DNA from: Calothrix sp. FI2-JRJ7
GTDB taxonomy: Bacteria > Cyanobacteriota > Cyanobacteriia > Cyanobacteriales > Nostocaceae
Direction of reading: 5' to 3'
Length of the DNA: 64,000 bases
Assembly (NCBI GenBank): GCA_019359675.1
Contig: JAHHGX010000085.1
Span: forward strand, 1-64,000
The notes under the pieces are model-generated. The model made no database searches and was not told the DNA's origin. It saw nothing but the letters and a program-made list of their open reading frames with translations. Shown one piece after another: positions 16,333 to 24,318 of the stretch. Every line of letters begins with the position of its first letter. The first letter of the stretch is position 1. A program made the translations under genes and the position numbers.

Positions 16333-17163
16333 ATGGTAGATGACATAAAAGCAGCACGAGCAGTCCAAGATTATAGAAAAATTGGCACGGAAAGAAGAAA
16401 AATAAAAAGGAATGATTTAGAATATTACGATTTAAATGCTAATAAATGGTGGCAGTCAGGAGAAACTTTGCACCTTTCTAACCATCTTAATGAGTCAAGA
16501 TTTAAGTTTTTTTCTAGTTTTGTTCCTAATTGGGAAGGGGTCAGAGTTTTAGATATTGGTTGTGGAGGTGGACTAGCTTGTGAATTTTTAGCCAAGCAGG
16601 GGGCTAATGTGTCAGGTATAGATTTGTCTTTGAATTCGATTGAAGCTGCTCAAGAACATGCTCAACACAATAAATTAAAAATTGATTATCGCTGGGGAGT
16701 CGGCGAAAAAATTCCTTACGATTCAAATACATTTGATGTTGTATTGTGTTTTGATGTTTTAGAACATGTAACCGATTGGCAGAAAGTTCTAGCTGAAATT
16801 TATAGACTTTTAAACCCAAACGGTTTATTTTTATTTGATACAATCAATAGAACTTTCAAATCTAAATTAATAATGATTTGGCTTTTGGAGAATATTCTTA
16901 ATCAGATGCCGCGCGGGCTTCATGACTGGAATAAGTTTATTAAACCTCAAGAACTGATTGATACCAGCTATAATACTGGCTTTACAGACGTTCTGATTAA
17001 AGGATTTGATTTAACAGGAGGCATGAGTATTAAAACACTTAAAAATATCCTTTTTCAAGGCTTAAATAACACGAAAAAAGGCGCCGATTCCGAATTATTT
17101 GAAATTGAAATCAATGATGATATTTCTATTTGGTATATTGGTAAAGGTGTTAAATTATTATAG
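16333..17163 (+). CDS. UbiG-like SAM-dependent methyltransferase
   Basis: This 276-aa protein has an excellent ribosome-binding site (AAGGAG) and a class I methyltransferase core: motif I VLDIGCGGGLACEFLA (about 71-86), motif II VSGIDLSLNS, post-I/IV FDVVLCFDVLEHV and NPNGLFLFDTIN. The N-terminal YYDLNANKWWQSGETLHLSNHL and the late FIKPQELIDTSYNTGFTDVLIKGFD match UbiG-type O-methyltransferases. Cyanobacteria make plastoquinone and lack ubiquinone, so the substrate is probably another quinone-like or secondary-metabolite phenol. The 3' end abuts a GAGACG repeat immediately after the stop. Confidence 0.85.
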   Translation: MVDDIKAARAVQDYRKIGTERRKIKRNDLEYYDLNANKWWQSGETLHLSNHLNESRFKFFSSFVPNWEGVRVLDIGCGGGLACEFLAKQGANVSGIDLSLNSIEAAQEHAQHNKLKIDYRWGVGEKIPYDSNTFDVVLCFDVLEHVTDWQKVLAEIYRLLNPNGLFLFDTINRTFKSKLIMIWLLENILNQMPRGLHDWNKFIKPQELIDTSYNTGFTDVLIKGFDLTGGMSIKTLKNILFQGLNNTKKGADSELFEIEINDDISIWYIGKGVKLL

Positions 17164-17190
17164 AGACGCTATAAATCGCGTCTCTACATT
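17161..17190. repeat. GAGACG-family palindrome at gene end
   Basis: TAGAGACGC-TATAAATC-GCGTCTCTA: near-perfect 9-bp arms. It starts on the stop codon of the methyltransferase gene and is followed by CATTATG. It probably works as the transcription stop. Confidence 0.75.
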
Positions 17191-17212
17191 ATGTAATGTG
17201 TCCGATACAAAT

Positions 17213-17350
17213 TCATCGGTCAACGGAACCCATAATGATATCGATACTACCGAGAATAGCCACAACGTCAGCAACCTTCACCCCTTTAAGTAAGTAAGGT
17301 AAGATTTGCAGGTTAACAAAATCAGCAGCACGAATTTTCCAATGCCACGT
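17213..17350 (-). pseudogene. ndhH: ndhH C-terminal fragment
   Basis: On the minus strand this region encodes [20 protein letters not shown], then [20 protein letters not shown] and SVDR before a stop. That is clearly the extreme C-terminus of NdhH, the 49-kDa subunit of the photosynthetic NDH-1 complex (about 394 aa in full). Upstream of WHW the similarity fades into codons with stops, so only about 45 of 394 residues remain. It cannot function. The intact ndhH must be elsewhere; this is a partial duplicate or a recombination scar. Confidence 0.85.
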
Positions 17351-17820
17351 AATTACTATAGAAATTGCTTACCAGTAATTTATTTTTGGAAGCTAAACAC
17401 GAGTAAAAAACTTTTGTTTTGGTAACGCTACTATTATCAGAGTAATTACCTCACGTTTCGCCTAGCTTCTATCAAAAGGAAGACTACAAGTTAAGTCAAT
17501 TTGTAAGCATCAATACAATTCATGCATTAGATAGGCAAGATTTGCATTGTATACGTTGTAGAGACGTGGAAACCGGAGGTTTTCCCGCAGGGATTAATCA
17601 CGTCTCTACATTTGTGTTTTTCGTTACAAAATAACTTAATACATAGACATTCCTAAAGGAAGAAGCAAGAACGCAATTACTAGAACTATTCTTAAAAAAG
17701 CTTGTAATTATTACATGCTGCGGTATCTCTAGTTTGCTCTTGTAGGGGTAAGCACTACTCCCCTACCTTATTATCTATAGCTGGGCATAAGTTTATTTAA
17801 TAACTAAATAGGCATAAGTT
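17351..17820. other. Intergenic region with one GAGACG-type repeat
   Basis: No gene was found. At 17557-17609 a GTAGAGACGTG arm and a CACGTCTCTAC arm flank 31 bases that include TTTTCCCGCAGGGATTAAT, a larger member of the GAGACG family. The remainder is AT-rich spacer before the 134-aa membrane protein. Confidence 0.5.
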
Positions 17821-18225
17821 ATGAATAATCAAACTACATGGAAATACGTATTTCAGTTAAAAGCTGTGATTAATTGGGTCGAATCTGTGTTTTTACTATT
17901 ATCCGACCAATGGATTCGCAAGTTACTTAATGTAGATCCCTTAATCAATCCTGAATATTCACATCTATTTCTAGCATTGGTATTTGTTATTGGGATTGGC
18001 TATTGGTGGGTTGGTCAAGATATCCCTGAGAATTTCAGCATTGTAAAACTAGGAATTTACGCGCAATATTCGGTTTTTTCTGTCTTGGCTTATCATACTA
18101 TAGTAGGCAATATTCACCCATTTTATTTGCTCCCAGGTGTAATTGACCTAATTTTCGCCATTTTATTCACCATATTTGTATATTCCTCTGCTTCACCTAA
18201 ATCGGCTATATCAGAAGTCAAATAA
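17821..18225 (+). CDS. Hypothetical four-helix membrane protein
   Basis: This 134-aa protein has about four membrane helices: AVINWVESVFLLLSDQW, HLFLALVFVIGIGYWWVG, LGIYAQYSVFSVLAYHTIVG and LPGVIDLIFAILFTIFVYS. Conserved-looking polar features are ADP-like loops NPEYSH and GQDIPEN. The size and layout recall small DoxX-like or DUF4345-like membrane proteins, but I do not assign it. It stands alone, with a spacer on each side. Confidence 0.6.
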   Translation: MNNQTTWKYVFQLKAVINWVESVFLLLSDQWIRKLLNVDPLINPEYSHLFLALVFVIGIGYWWVGQDIPENFSIVKLGIYAQYSVFSVLAYHTIVGNIHPFYLLPGVIDLIFAILFTIFVYSSASPKSAISEVK

Positions 18226-18372
18226 CGAGGCTAATTTAAAATGCTAATACAACACTGTTCCTTTAGATATTGCTGTCCAAATGGTAATGAATAGTAAAAT
18301 TGCCCACGCTCCTAGTTGCTTGTTGATTTTAAAAGCAGCTAAACACTTACTAAAAATTTGATTTTTCAGCGT

Positions 18373-18783
18373 TCATTTTGCTACGCTATCCCCTGCCTTT
18401 GAAGGCCATCTAACAGTCAGAATAGTACAATCAGACTCAGCCTCCCAGGTATGCGAAACACCTGGGCGCCACAAAACATAATCGCCTTCACAAGATAGTA
18501 CAATTTTTCTATCTTCAAATTCCAGCCGAAATCGTCCATTGATTAATATAGACAACGTTGTGGCTTCATTATTTACTGCCCATTCGCTTCTATTATCCCC
18601 TTCAAAGTGAACAGCCCATTTAACTTCAACTTCTTCACTGTAGCGCGCGTCGTCAGGAGGGTTGATAAAGTGGCCAACAAACCAACCCCCCCGACTTGCA
18701 CCTTCTTGTTTAGCGTTACCAAAAATAACTTTATTATGACTCGATTGCATTACTGTAATCCAATATTTGAAATTCGATCCCAC
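18373..18783 (-). CDS. Cupin-fold protein
   Basis: This protein of 136 aa (GTG start; ATG at 18750 would give 125 aa, MQSSHNKVIFG) has a single cupin-like beta barrel. It shows GWFVGHF, VKWAVHFEGDNRSEWAVNN, TTLSILINGRFRLEFEDR and the second cupin motif GDYVLWRPGVSHTWEAESDC. The metal-binding His residues of the first motif (HxH) appear reduced to VHFEGD, so metal binding is doubtful, whereas H in GVSHTW is present. This fits the signal-peptide-less 2-cupin or ChrR-like sensor class. The function is unknown. Confidence 0.65.
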   Translation of the reverse strand: MGSNFKYWITVMQSSHNKVIFGNAKQEGASRGGWFVGHFINPPDDARYSEEVEVKWAVHFEGDNRSEWAVNNEATTLSILINGRFRLEFEDRKIVLSCEGDYVLWRPGVSHTWEAESDCTILTVRWPSKAGDSVAK

Positions 18784-18806
18784 TACAAAAGATAGTTTAT
18801 CAATTT

Positions 18807-18887
18807 TTAGCCAGTTTTTTGAGCAGGCTTTTCAGTTGCTTCAGTTTGAATTGGTTTATCTTGATTAGATGTTTTTTCTTCTGCCAT
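18807..18887 (-). CDS. Possible 26-aa peptide
   Basis: Minus-strand ATG at 18887 to TAA at 18807. The product begins MAEEKTSNQDKPIQTEATE and is hydrophilic, rich in Glu, Lys, Thr and Gln, with codons typical of the genome. It may be a genuine microprotein or the leftover start of a longer deleted gene; the neighbouring sequence is full of gene fragments. There is only a weak Shine-Dalgarno (AGGAAA further upstream). Confidence 0.25.
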   Translation of the reverse strand: MAEEKTSNQDKPIQTEATEKPAQKTG

Positions 18888-18961
18888 ATCTTTAAAATTT
18901 CCTACCACCAAATTTGATTTCCATTCTCGTCAATTCGCGCTTATCGAACGATATCAGAAAT

Positions 18962-19090
18962 TTACTCCGCATCTTTCACATGATGAAGTGCTTTTGTTTC
19001 ACCATTCGGGTAATCCACAATAAAGTAAGTAGCAACTTTAATCCAGTCACCCGTAATATCCGGTGAATCAACTGCTACTTGCACTCGTTG
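18962..19090 (-). pseudogene. C-terminal fragment of an unknown gene
   Basis: The minus strand reads QRVQVAVDSPDITGDWIKVA, then TYFIVDYPNGETKALHHVKD and AE before a stop. It is clearly protein-like, but no start codon precedes it: at its 5' side it runs directly into the AI-2E permease fragment on the other strand. The two fragments meet head to head within about 15 bp. I cannot name the parent family. Confidence 0.5.
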
Positions 19091-19371
19091 AGGCGCCTTG
19101 GAAAGCAGTCGTAGTAGTAGTATTGTACGTAGCGATTCAGCAAGTGGAAAGTCTGATTGTGGTTCCTATAATAATGGCACAAGAAGTATCTTTGCTGCCT
19201 GTGTTTACTATATTAGCAGTAGTTGTTTTCGCAAACTTTTTCGGGTTTTTAGGTTTATTCCTAGCTATTCCACTACTGATTGTCACTCAAATTTGGCTTA
19301 AAGAAGTGTTGGTTAAGGATGTACTTAATAAATGGCAAGCAAGTTCAAAAGATAATCAGCAGCAAGATTGA
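19063..19371 (+). pseudogene. AI-2E family transporter C-terminal fragment
   Basis: The 102 residues match the last quarter of AI-2E (YdiK/PerM-like) permeases, which are normally 340-370 aa. Recognisable parts are LLALVEAPWKAVVVVVLYVA, QQVESLIVVPIIMAQEVSLL, FANFFGFLGLFLAIPL and IWLKEVLVKDVL. Homology starts at about LLALVEAPW; the 5' three-quarters are absent and replaced by the antisense fragment above. It has lost the N-terminal helices and oligomerisation region, so it is a remnant even though a GTG could initiate it. Confidence 0.8.
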
Positions 19372-19769
19372 TTTATTTATTAAATATTTAAGTAAAAGCA
19401 ATAATCTATTGTATAAATTTCTACATAATTATCTAAATTAAGTAATATTAAGGGTTTCACTTGCTTACATATAAACCCTGTCTATGTTGGGTTGCGCTGC
19501 ACTACCCTGCGGGAAAGCTACACTTACACCCAACCTACGTATTTATTCTACGTATTAATTTTAGAATTGTCAACTTCTGATTAATGTGCTACTTTATAAC
19601 AGTGTGTGGCTCGATTATATACTATTTTGTAGTATTTAGTTCTATCTCCGGGTAGATTATAAACGAACATGCAAGATTTAAGAGGAGCGTTTATAGAATA
19701 ATCTGTTTACTCTGGGCGCCTTGGTTAAAGCGCTCAAACAAGCTGCTGTTAAATCTTGCAATATTGGCT
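19372..19769. other. Intergenic region with a GTTGGGT/ACCCAAC repeat
   Basis: At about 19483-19540 there is a common cyanobacterial dispersed repeat, ATGTTGGGTTGCGCTGCACT to TTACACCCAACCTACG. The rest is AT-rich and probably includes the promoter for the MFS gene. No gene was found. Confidence 0.5.
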
Positions 19770-21224
19770 ATGAACATGAATTTAAAAGTCAGAGAGGAAA
19801 TCTCGTATTTAGCGTGTCCTGTAACCTTTGAGCAAAGTCAACAAAGGATATTAGCAGAAAGCGTACTTGTTGCAGAGAAGCTTCAAAAAATTTCTAAACC
19901 AGAAATTAGGTCTAGCCTTCGAGCATCAACTATTGAAGGTGTTTTCGCGGCCCTGTTTTACAGCATTATTGGTGGCGTATTACTAAGTAATTTCTTGCTA
20001 GATTTGGGCGCCAGTCCGGTGTTTATTGGTTTGCTTGCTTCAATTCCTCAACTTCTAAACCTATTTCAACCACTGGGAGCTTATTTTGCAGATAGAAGTA
20101 CTAGCAGAAGAAGCTGGTCGATAAGCATTTTCTTATCGTCGCGGTTGCTATGGTTGATTGTAGCGCTCGCTATTTTTTGCGGAAACGAGTTCCATATCAT
20201 TGACCATCTTCAGTTGGTACAGTTGACATTGGCAATTATTTTACTGGCTAATGTCATTGAAGCTTTTGCTCGTGCTTCTTGTGTTAGTTGGATGGCTGCT
20301 TTAGTACCAGAGCGTTTGCGAGGACGATATTTTGGCTTTCGCAATAGTTCCATTAACTTAATGAATCTTTTGGCTGTACCTTTGTTGGGATTAGTGGTAT
20401 CAAAATATCCTGGTGGAAGAGTACAGGGCTTCGGTGTAGTCTTGATTATAGGAATTGTGTTTGGGCTAATCAGTCTGGGCTATCAATTTTTGATAACTGA
20501 TGTAAACCCGATAGAAGAATCTGTATCAAGCAAAAATACAGGCTCATTAGAGGGATGGGAGACAGTTCTTAGCTTCCTTAAAGATACTAATTTTTTGAAA
20601 TTTCTACTTTACTCTGGTTTATGGAGCTTTGCTGTTAATGTCAGCGCTCCCTTCTTTAACCTTTACCTACTGGACAAACTATCTATAGATGTTAGCGTCG
20701 TAACGATTTATAACAGCTTGGGAACAGGCGCCAATTTACTCATGTTAATTTTCTGGGGTAAGCTGGCCGACCGAGTTGGAAATCGACCGCTTTTGGTAAT
20801 GGTGGGAATTTTGGTAGCGCTGACACCTTTACTCTGGCTGTTTGGTCAAACTGATGCAATTTCGCTTTGGATTTGGTTTCCATTATTGCATTTACTGGGC
20901 GGCGCCACTTGGGCAGCAATTGACTTGTGCAGCGGAAATCTTTTAATGGGAGTAGCACCGACAGCGAACAGGTCTATTTACTTTGCGCTTGCAGCAGCAG
21001 TTCCTGGTGTGACTGGAGCAATGGGAATCATTGTTGGTGGTGTCAGTACAACTCTTGCTAGTACTGATGGTTGGGATGTGCTATTTTCCCTCTCTGCTGG
21101 TCTACGGCTTTTTGCACTACTACCATTGTTATTTATTTGGGAACAGCGTTCTATACCTCTAAGTCGCCTTTGGGAAGTGTTGTTTCCACACTCCAAAAAG
21201 CTTTCAAAAGCTGCTAATATTTGA
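19770..21224 (+). CDS. MFS transporter
   Basis: This protein of about 484 aa has a long N-terminal cytoplasmic segment (about 1-55) and 12 predicted membrane helices. MFS features include the loop 2-3 motif PLGAYFADRSTSRR, the PERLRGRYFGFRN loop and, in the second half, WGKLADRVGNRPLL. It looks like an efflux-type major facilitator of the cyanobacterial MFS family. The start is set at the ATG at 19770 (TTG at 19764 and ATG at 19776 are alternatives; no clear Shine-Dalgarno). It converges on a GT1 glycosyltransferase and SRPBCC gene pair, suggesting export of a modified small molecule, which is inference. Confidence 0.85.
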   Translation: MNMNLKVREEISYLACPVTFEQSQQRILAESVLVAEKLQKISKPEIRSSLRASTIEGVFAALFYSIIGGVLLSNFLLDLGASPVFIGLLASIPQLLNLFQPLGAYFADRSTSRRSWSISIFLSSRLLWLIVALAIFCGNEFHIIDHLQLVQLTLAIILLANVIEAFARASCVSWMAALVPERLRGRYFGFRNSSINLMNLLAVPLLGLVVSKYPGGRVQGFGVVLIIGIVFGLISLGYQFLITDVNPIEESVSSKNTGSLEGWETVLSFLKDTNFLKFLLYSGLWSFAVNVSAPFFNLYLLDKLSIDVSVVTIYNSLGTGANLLMLIFWGKLADRVGNRPLLVMVGILVALTPLLWLFGQTDAISLWIWFPLLHLLGGATWAAIDLCSGNLLMGVAPTANRSIYFALAAAVPGVTGAMGIIVGGVSTTLASTDGWDVLFSLSAGLRLFALLPLLFIWEQRSIPLSRLWEVLFPHSKKLSKAANI

Positions 21225-21245
21225 TGCTAGTTTGGTTCGCACTTA

Positions 21246-22523
21246 TTACACTGCCTCTGCAACGAAAGAATATTGAGGTTTGATGGCTTGCTCAATGATA
21301 TTTACTGCCTTTTTTACGCCAAGAGCGCCAGAAATTGACTGCTGAATTTGGAGTGCATTTTTTCTGTAGGAATTTTCCTCTAATACCCGCTTAATTGCTA
21401 ATCTTAAGCTTGATTGATTCAATTTTGATAGAGAAAGTACTTCTCCTACTCCTGTCGAGCGAATTCGGGCGCCAGTTCCTGGTTGCTCAAACGTGATCGG
21501 AATTGCGACCAGAGGTACACCATAGCTAAGGGAGTCTAATGTTGTATTCATTCCCGCATGAGTAATGGTGAGATTAGCGTATGCTAGCACGTCTGGTTGT
21601 GGAGCATACTCAACGACCAACGGAGAACCAGGTAGAGAACTCACAGCTTGTGCATTTAACCCACCCCCATGCGCGATTACTAATTGTACATCCAAGCCAA
21701 CGCAGGCAGCAGCAATGCAATGAAATATTGAGTACTTGGTATTTTGTACGCTACCTAAAGAGGCATAAATCATTGGCTGTTGAGTTAATTTCTCATATGG
21801 AAAGGAAACTAACTGTGGCGAAGCATTTCGCAACGGGCCTACGTAATGGAGATGTGATGGTAAGTCAGAAATCGGGAATTCAAACGCTATAGGCTGTTGA
21901 CTAATATGAGCAAGTCTTGAGTTGGAAGCGTAAATATGACGGTAGTCAGTCAACTTCCACTGTTTGCGGTAATGATTAATTGCTCGTAAAATCGGTTGAC
22001 AGCTACGGTCTAATAGAGAATACGCTATTTGATTGCGAATTTTTGCCCACTGTGTATTCTCGTAACTCCAAGAAGTGAAAAAAGGAGGAACATCGGCTCG
22101 ACGGTGAATCACCTGAGCGGAAGAAACACAGATAAAGGGGAGGTCGAGATATTCTGCCACTGTCTCACCAGCAGGTGCAAGTTGATCCACTAGCAAAGCT
22201 TCAATGCCTGTCGCTGCTATCGCTCTGGGTGCATCTTGGCAAATTATTTCAACCATTTGCGTTTCAAAGTCGAGGGAGTAGCGCAGCGCTTCTATTGCGC
22301 TTAATTTACCCAATTGAGCAAAGGTTTCAGCAATTGAGCCAGGTCTATAGATATTTTGCCCTATAGGATAAAAATTTACCCCCTCTAATTGCACTTTCAA
22401 TTCTAAATCTGGGATTTGTAAAAAGGTTACATAATGACCGCGCGATTGAAGTTCTCTAGCTAATGCAGCCAAGGGGTTTAAGTGTCCAGGATAGGGAGGA
22501 CATATAACACCAAAATGAGTCAT
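21246..22523 (-). CDS. GT1/MGT-type glycosyltransferase
   Basis: This 425-aa protein resembles UDP-glycosyltransferases of the macrolide/UGT type (GT1, GT-B fold). The N-terminal domain begins THFGVICPPYPGHLNPLAAL with a conserved His. The C-terminal donor-binding domain has MIYASLGSVQNTKY, VVEYAPQPDVLAYANLTITH, AGMNTTLDSLSYGVPLVAIP and EQPGTGARI, the PSPG-like box. It probably glycosylates a lipophilic acceptor such as a carotenoid, sterol or polyketide in the cytosol. An 18-bp gap from the SRPBCC gene upstream suggests an operon. Confidence 0.88.
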   Translation of the reverse strand: MTHFGVICPPYPGHLNPLAALARELQSRGHYVTFLQIPDLELKVQLEGVNFYPIGQNIYRPGSIAETFAQLGKLSAIEALRYSLDFETQMVEIICQDAPRAIAATGIEALLVDQLAPAGETVAEYLDLPFICVSSAQVIHRRADVPPFFTSWSYENTQWAKIRNQIAYSLLDRSCQPILRAINHYRKQWKLTDYRHIYASNSRLAHISQQPIAFEFPISDLPSHLHYVGPLRNASPQLVSFPYEKLTQQPMIYASLGSVQNTKYSIFHCIAAACVGLDVQLVIAHGGGLNAQAVSSLPGSPLVVEYAPQPDVLAYANLTITHAGMNTTLDSLSYGVPLVAIPITFEQPGTGARIRSTGVGEVLSLSKLNQSSLRLAIKRVLEENSYRKNALQIQQSISGALGVKKAVNIIEQAIKPQYSFVAEAV

Positions 22524-22541
22524 AAATTGGTTAAAATTGAT

Positions 22542-23093
22542 TTAATAATTATTTCTTGACATCTCCCCACCTTGAGATTTCTTCAAGTATTCACAAACTC
22601 CTTGACTCATTTGTTGAAAATTCGGTGTAATCTGTTTTGTTAATGAATTCTCAACGATGCGGGCAATCACTGCTGTTAACTGCTGTGGCGTACCTTTTAT
22701 TTGCTGCGGGTCAATGATTAGTTCGCCTCGGCTCTGAATTACCGTTCCTTTATCATCTTCAAGAAAGTGATTTTTGCCTCTACAGTACACTGCTTCAGTA
22801 AAAAAGTGGGTTCTAATGTGCCAAGTATTTGTATATTCCGAATTATTCCAAATAGATTCTTCTGTCCAATTGAGTAAATCTTCGCTTAAAAAAGCGCGCG
22901 CTACTGCTGGAACATTGGCGCCGCCATACCACTCATGTACTAGATGTAAAAGCCCGTCTTGCTCTTGCCGTGATTTAAACTGAATTTGCCTAACCTTTGA
23001 CATGTAGGGTACAAGGTCGGTTAGGTTATTTCGATAAGTGGCGTAAACCAAAGAACGAGGAAAGGGGATATGAGCATCGATGGAGATCAACAT
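22542..23093 (-). CDS. SRPBCC (START-like) ligand-binding protein
   Basis: This 183-aa protein has the SRPBCC pattern: an initial strand and helix ISIDAHIPFPRSLVYATYRN, YMSKVRQIQFKSRQEQDG, LVHEWYGG, and a long C-terminal helix ending PNFQQMSQGVCEYLKKS. Such proteins form a hydrophobic cavity and act as cyclases, lipid carriers or coenzyme Q-binding-like proteins. Its position just upstream of a glycosyltransferase is consistent with presenting a hydrophobic acceptor. No catalytic residues can be assigned. Confidence 0.75.
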   Translation of the reverse strand: MLISIDAHIPFPRSLVYATYRNNLTDLVPYMSKVRQIQFKSRQEQDGLLHLVHEWYGGANVPAVARAFLSEDLLNWTEESIWNNSEYTNTWHIRTHFFTEAVYCRGKNHFLEDDKGTVIQSRGELIIDPQQIKGTPQQLTAVIARIVENSLTKQITPNFQQMSQGVCEYLKKSQGGEMSRNNY

Positions 23094-23386
23094 AGGAAGT
23101 CACGCGGGGTTCCGAACCTTGGTAGAGACGTTACATAGGAAGTCTCTACTTTATTTAGTTTGTAATTAAGAAAGCTTTGAGTTGCTTCTACCAAAGTGCG
23201 TACTTACTGCTTGTTATTAATTCTGAAGGGTAAGAGGAATGAACCACATAATCCGGAGGATTTCCCGCTTTCTTAGACACAAATTACACAAAGTAGAGAC
23301 ACAATTAATCGTGTCTTTACAGAGAGATGGAGGAGCTGTGCCTATCCCACAAAATTAATAGCATCGAGTAATAGTTGCCTTGATGC
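23094..23386. other. Repeat-bearing spacer
   Basis: No gene was found. Two degenerate GAGACG-family elements are present: GTAGAGACGTTAC with GTCTCTAC at about 23121-23151, and GTAGAGACACAATTAATCGTGTCTTTAC at about 23293-23320. GGAGG and poly-purine stretches occur but do not precede a start codon. Confidence 0.55.
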
Positions 23387-23617
23387 TCACTTTGCCTCAG
23401 TAGCTATTGTTGAGCGTTCAGTATCTTCTGTATCTTGCCAATACTCCGTTGCTTCTTCTTCTTCTGATAATGGAGAAATAGTTAGAGGATTGCTTGCCGA
23501 ATCGCCTAATGTAACACTTGCATCTGGCTTTGGCATCGCTGGTGTATCTGGTACATCAACGTTTCCAGAAATTTTTAGGTCTGTTTCTTTAATGTCGCGC
23601 TCTGCTGGAGTTGCCAT
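23387..23617 (-). CDS. Acidic low-complexity hypothetical protein
   Basis: A 76-aa Glu/Asp/Thr/Pro-rich protein, probably disordered: DIKETDLKISGNVDVPDTP, SNPLTISPLSEEEEATEYW and TEDTERSTIATEAK. It resembles in style the next gene upstream (168 aa, DUF6335-like) and may be its companion. No fold or family is assignable. The frame and codon use are good. Confidence 0.6.
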   Translation of the reverse strand: MATPAERDIKETDLKISGNVDVPDTPAMPKPDASVTLGDSASNPLTISPLSEEEEATEYWQDTEDTERSTIATEAK

Positions 23618-23681
23618 AAATGTTTCTTAGTAGTATTAATTTAGATTGGTTAATTTTTGTGATAAATAAAATACTGTGGAG

Positions 23682-23729
23682 ACGTTGATATGTAGAGACG
23701 TTACATGTAACGTCTCTACATATCAACGT
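23682..23729. repeat. 48-bp perfect palindrome over a gene 3' end
   Basis: The sequence from 23682 to 23729 is perfectly self-complementary with no spacer: ACGTTGATATGTAGAGACGT and four more bases, then the mirror image. Its core is the GAGACG repeat (GTAGAGACGTTAC). It covers the last codon and stop of the DUF6335-like gene (stop at 23723-23725), so in RNA it would form a very stable hairpin and probably ends that transcript. Confidence 0.92.
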
Positions 23730-24229
23730 TCTTCATAATCTTCCGAAGACATAGGGTCTAATTCCCATCTACCAGAATCACGTTCATCCAAAATATCGAT
23801 TGTTTGAAGCGATACCCCGTCATCATAATCTAACCCAACAGCGGCGCCGAGTTCTTGAACAATATTTTGGTCGGGAGTCGCAACAGTTCCCCCTACAGCT
23901 TCGTCGCCAACCGCTTCAGCCTGGTCCCAACGAGCATCGACATCACCTCCCGTTAGTTCTGGACTAGTCGATGTGTACTGCTCCATGCGGTCGTGCATGG
24001 TTCGCCCGCCAATTTCAAGCCCAGGTTCTACGGCAACACCCGTTCCAAATGATTCAGTTATTGCTTGGGGTAAATCTGAAATAATTTCTTCGTCTGTATT
24101 TTCTACGGGTATATCCGAAACAAGGTCAATATCTTCGTCGATGGGTATATCTGAAATATTGCCCTCGACCCTTGTATTTAGTTCCTTGTCTGTTTTGCTA
24201 GTCGAGTCAGCCATAATGCTCCGAATCAT
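23723..24229 (-). CDS. DUF6335-like acidic protein
   Basis: A 168-aa acidic protein with the cyanobacterial DUF6335 pattern as I recall it: YTSTSPELTGGDVDARWDQA, VGDEAVGGTVATPDQNIVQE and LGAAVGLDYDDG. Before this (about 1-55) is a low-complexity stretch with repeats of the type ISDIPIDEDIDLVSDIPVEN. An ATG at residue 6 (MADSTSKTDKEL) is a likely alternative start. The role is unknown. Its 3' end is formed by a 48-bp palindrome. Confidence 0.75.
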   Translation of the reverse strand: MIRSIMADSTSKTDKELNTRVEGNISDIPIDEDIDLVSDIPVENTDEEIISDLPQAITESFGTGVAVEPGLEIGGRTMHDRMEQYTSTSPELTGGDVDARWDQAEAVGDEAVGGTVATPDQNIVQELGAAVGLDYDDGVSLQTIDILDERDSGRWELDPMSSEDYEER

Positions 24230-24318
24230 TCAATTGCCTATAAATGCAAAATATCTAAAAATGAAATCACTAAAATCCGCTTTGAGGATGAGAATTTATT
24301 AGTTGATATGGGTAAAGT

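Noticed and set aside
18244-18372. Hydrophobic frame continuing after the cupin stop codon (LGAWAILLFITIWTAI)
   Set aside because: No start codon and only about 42 codons; it might be a remnant of a membrane protein but evidence is too thin to call.
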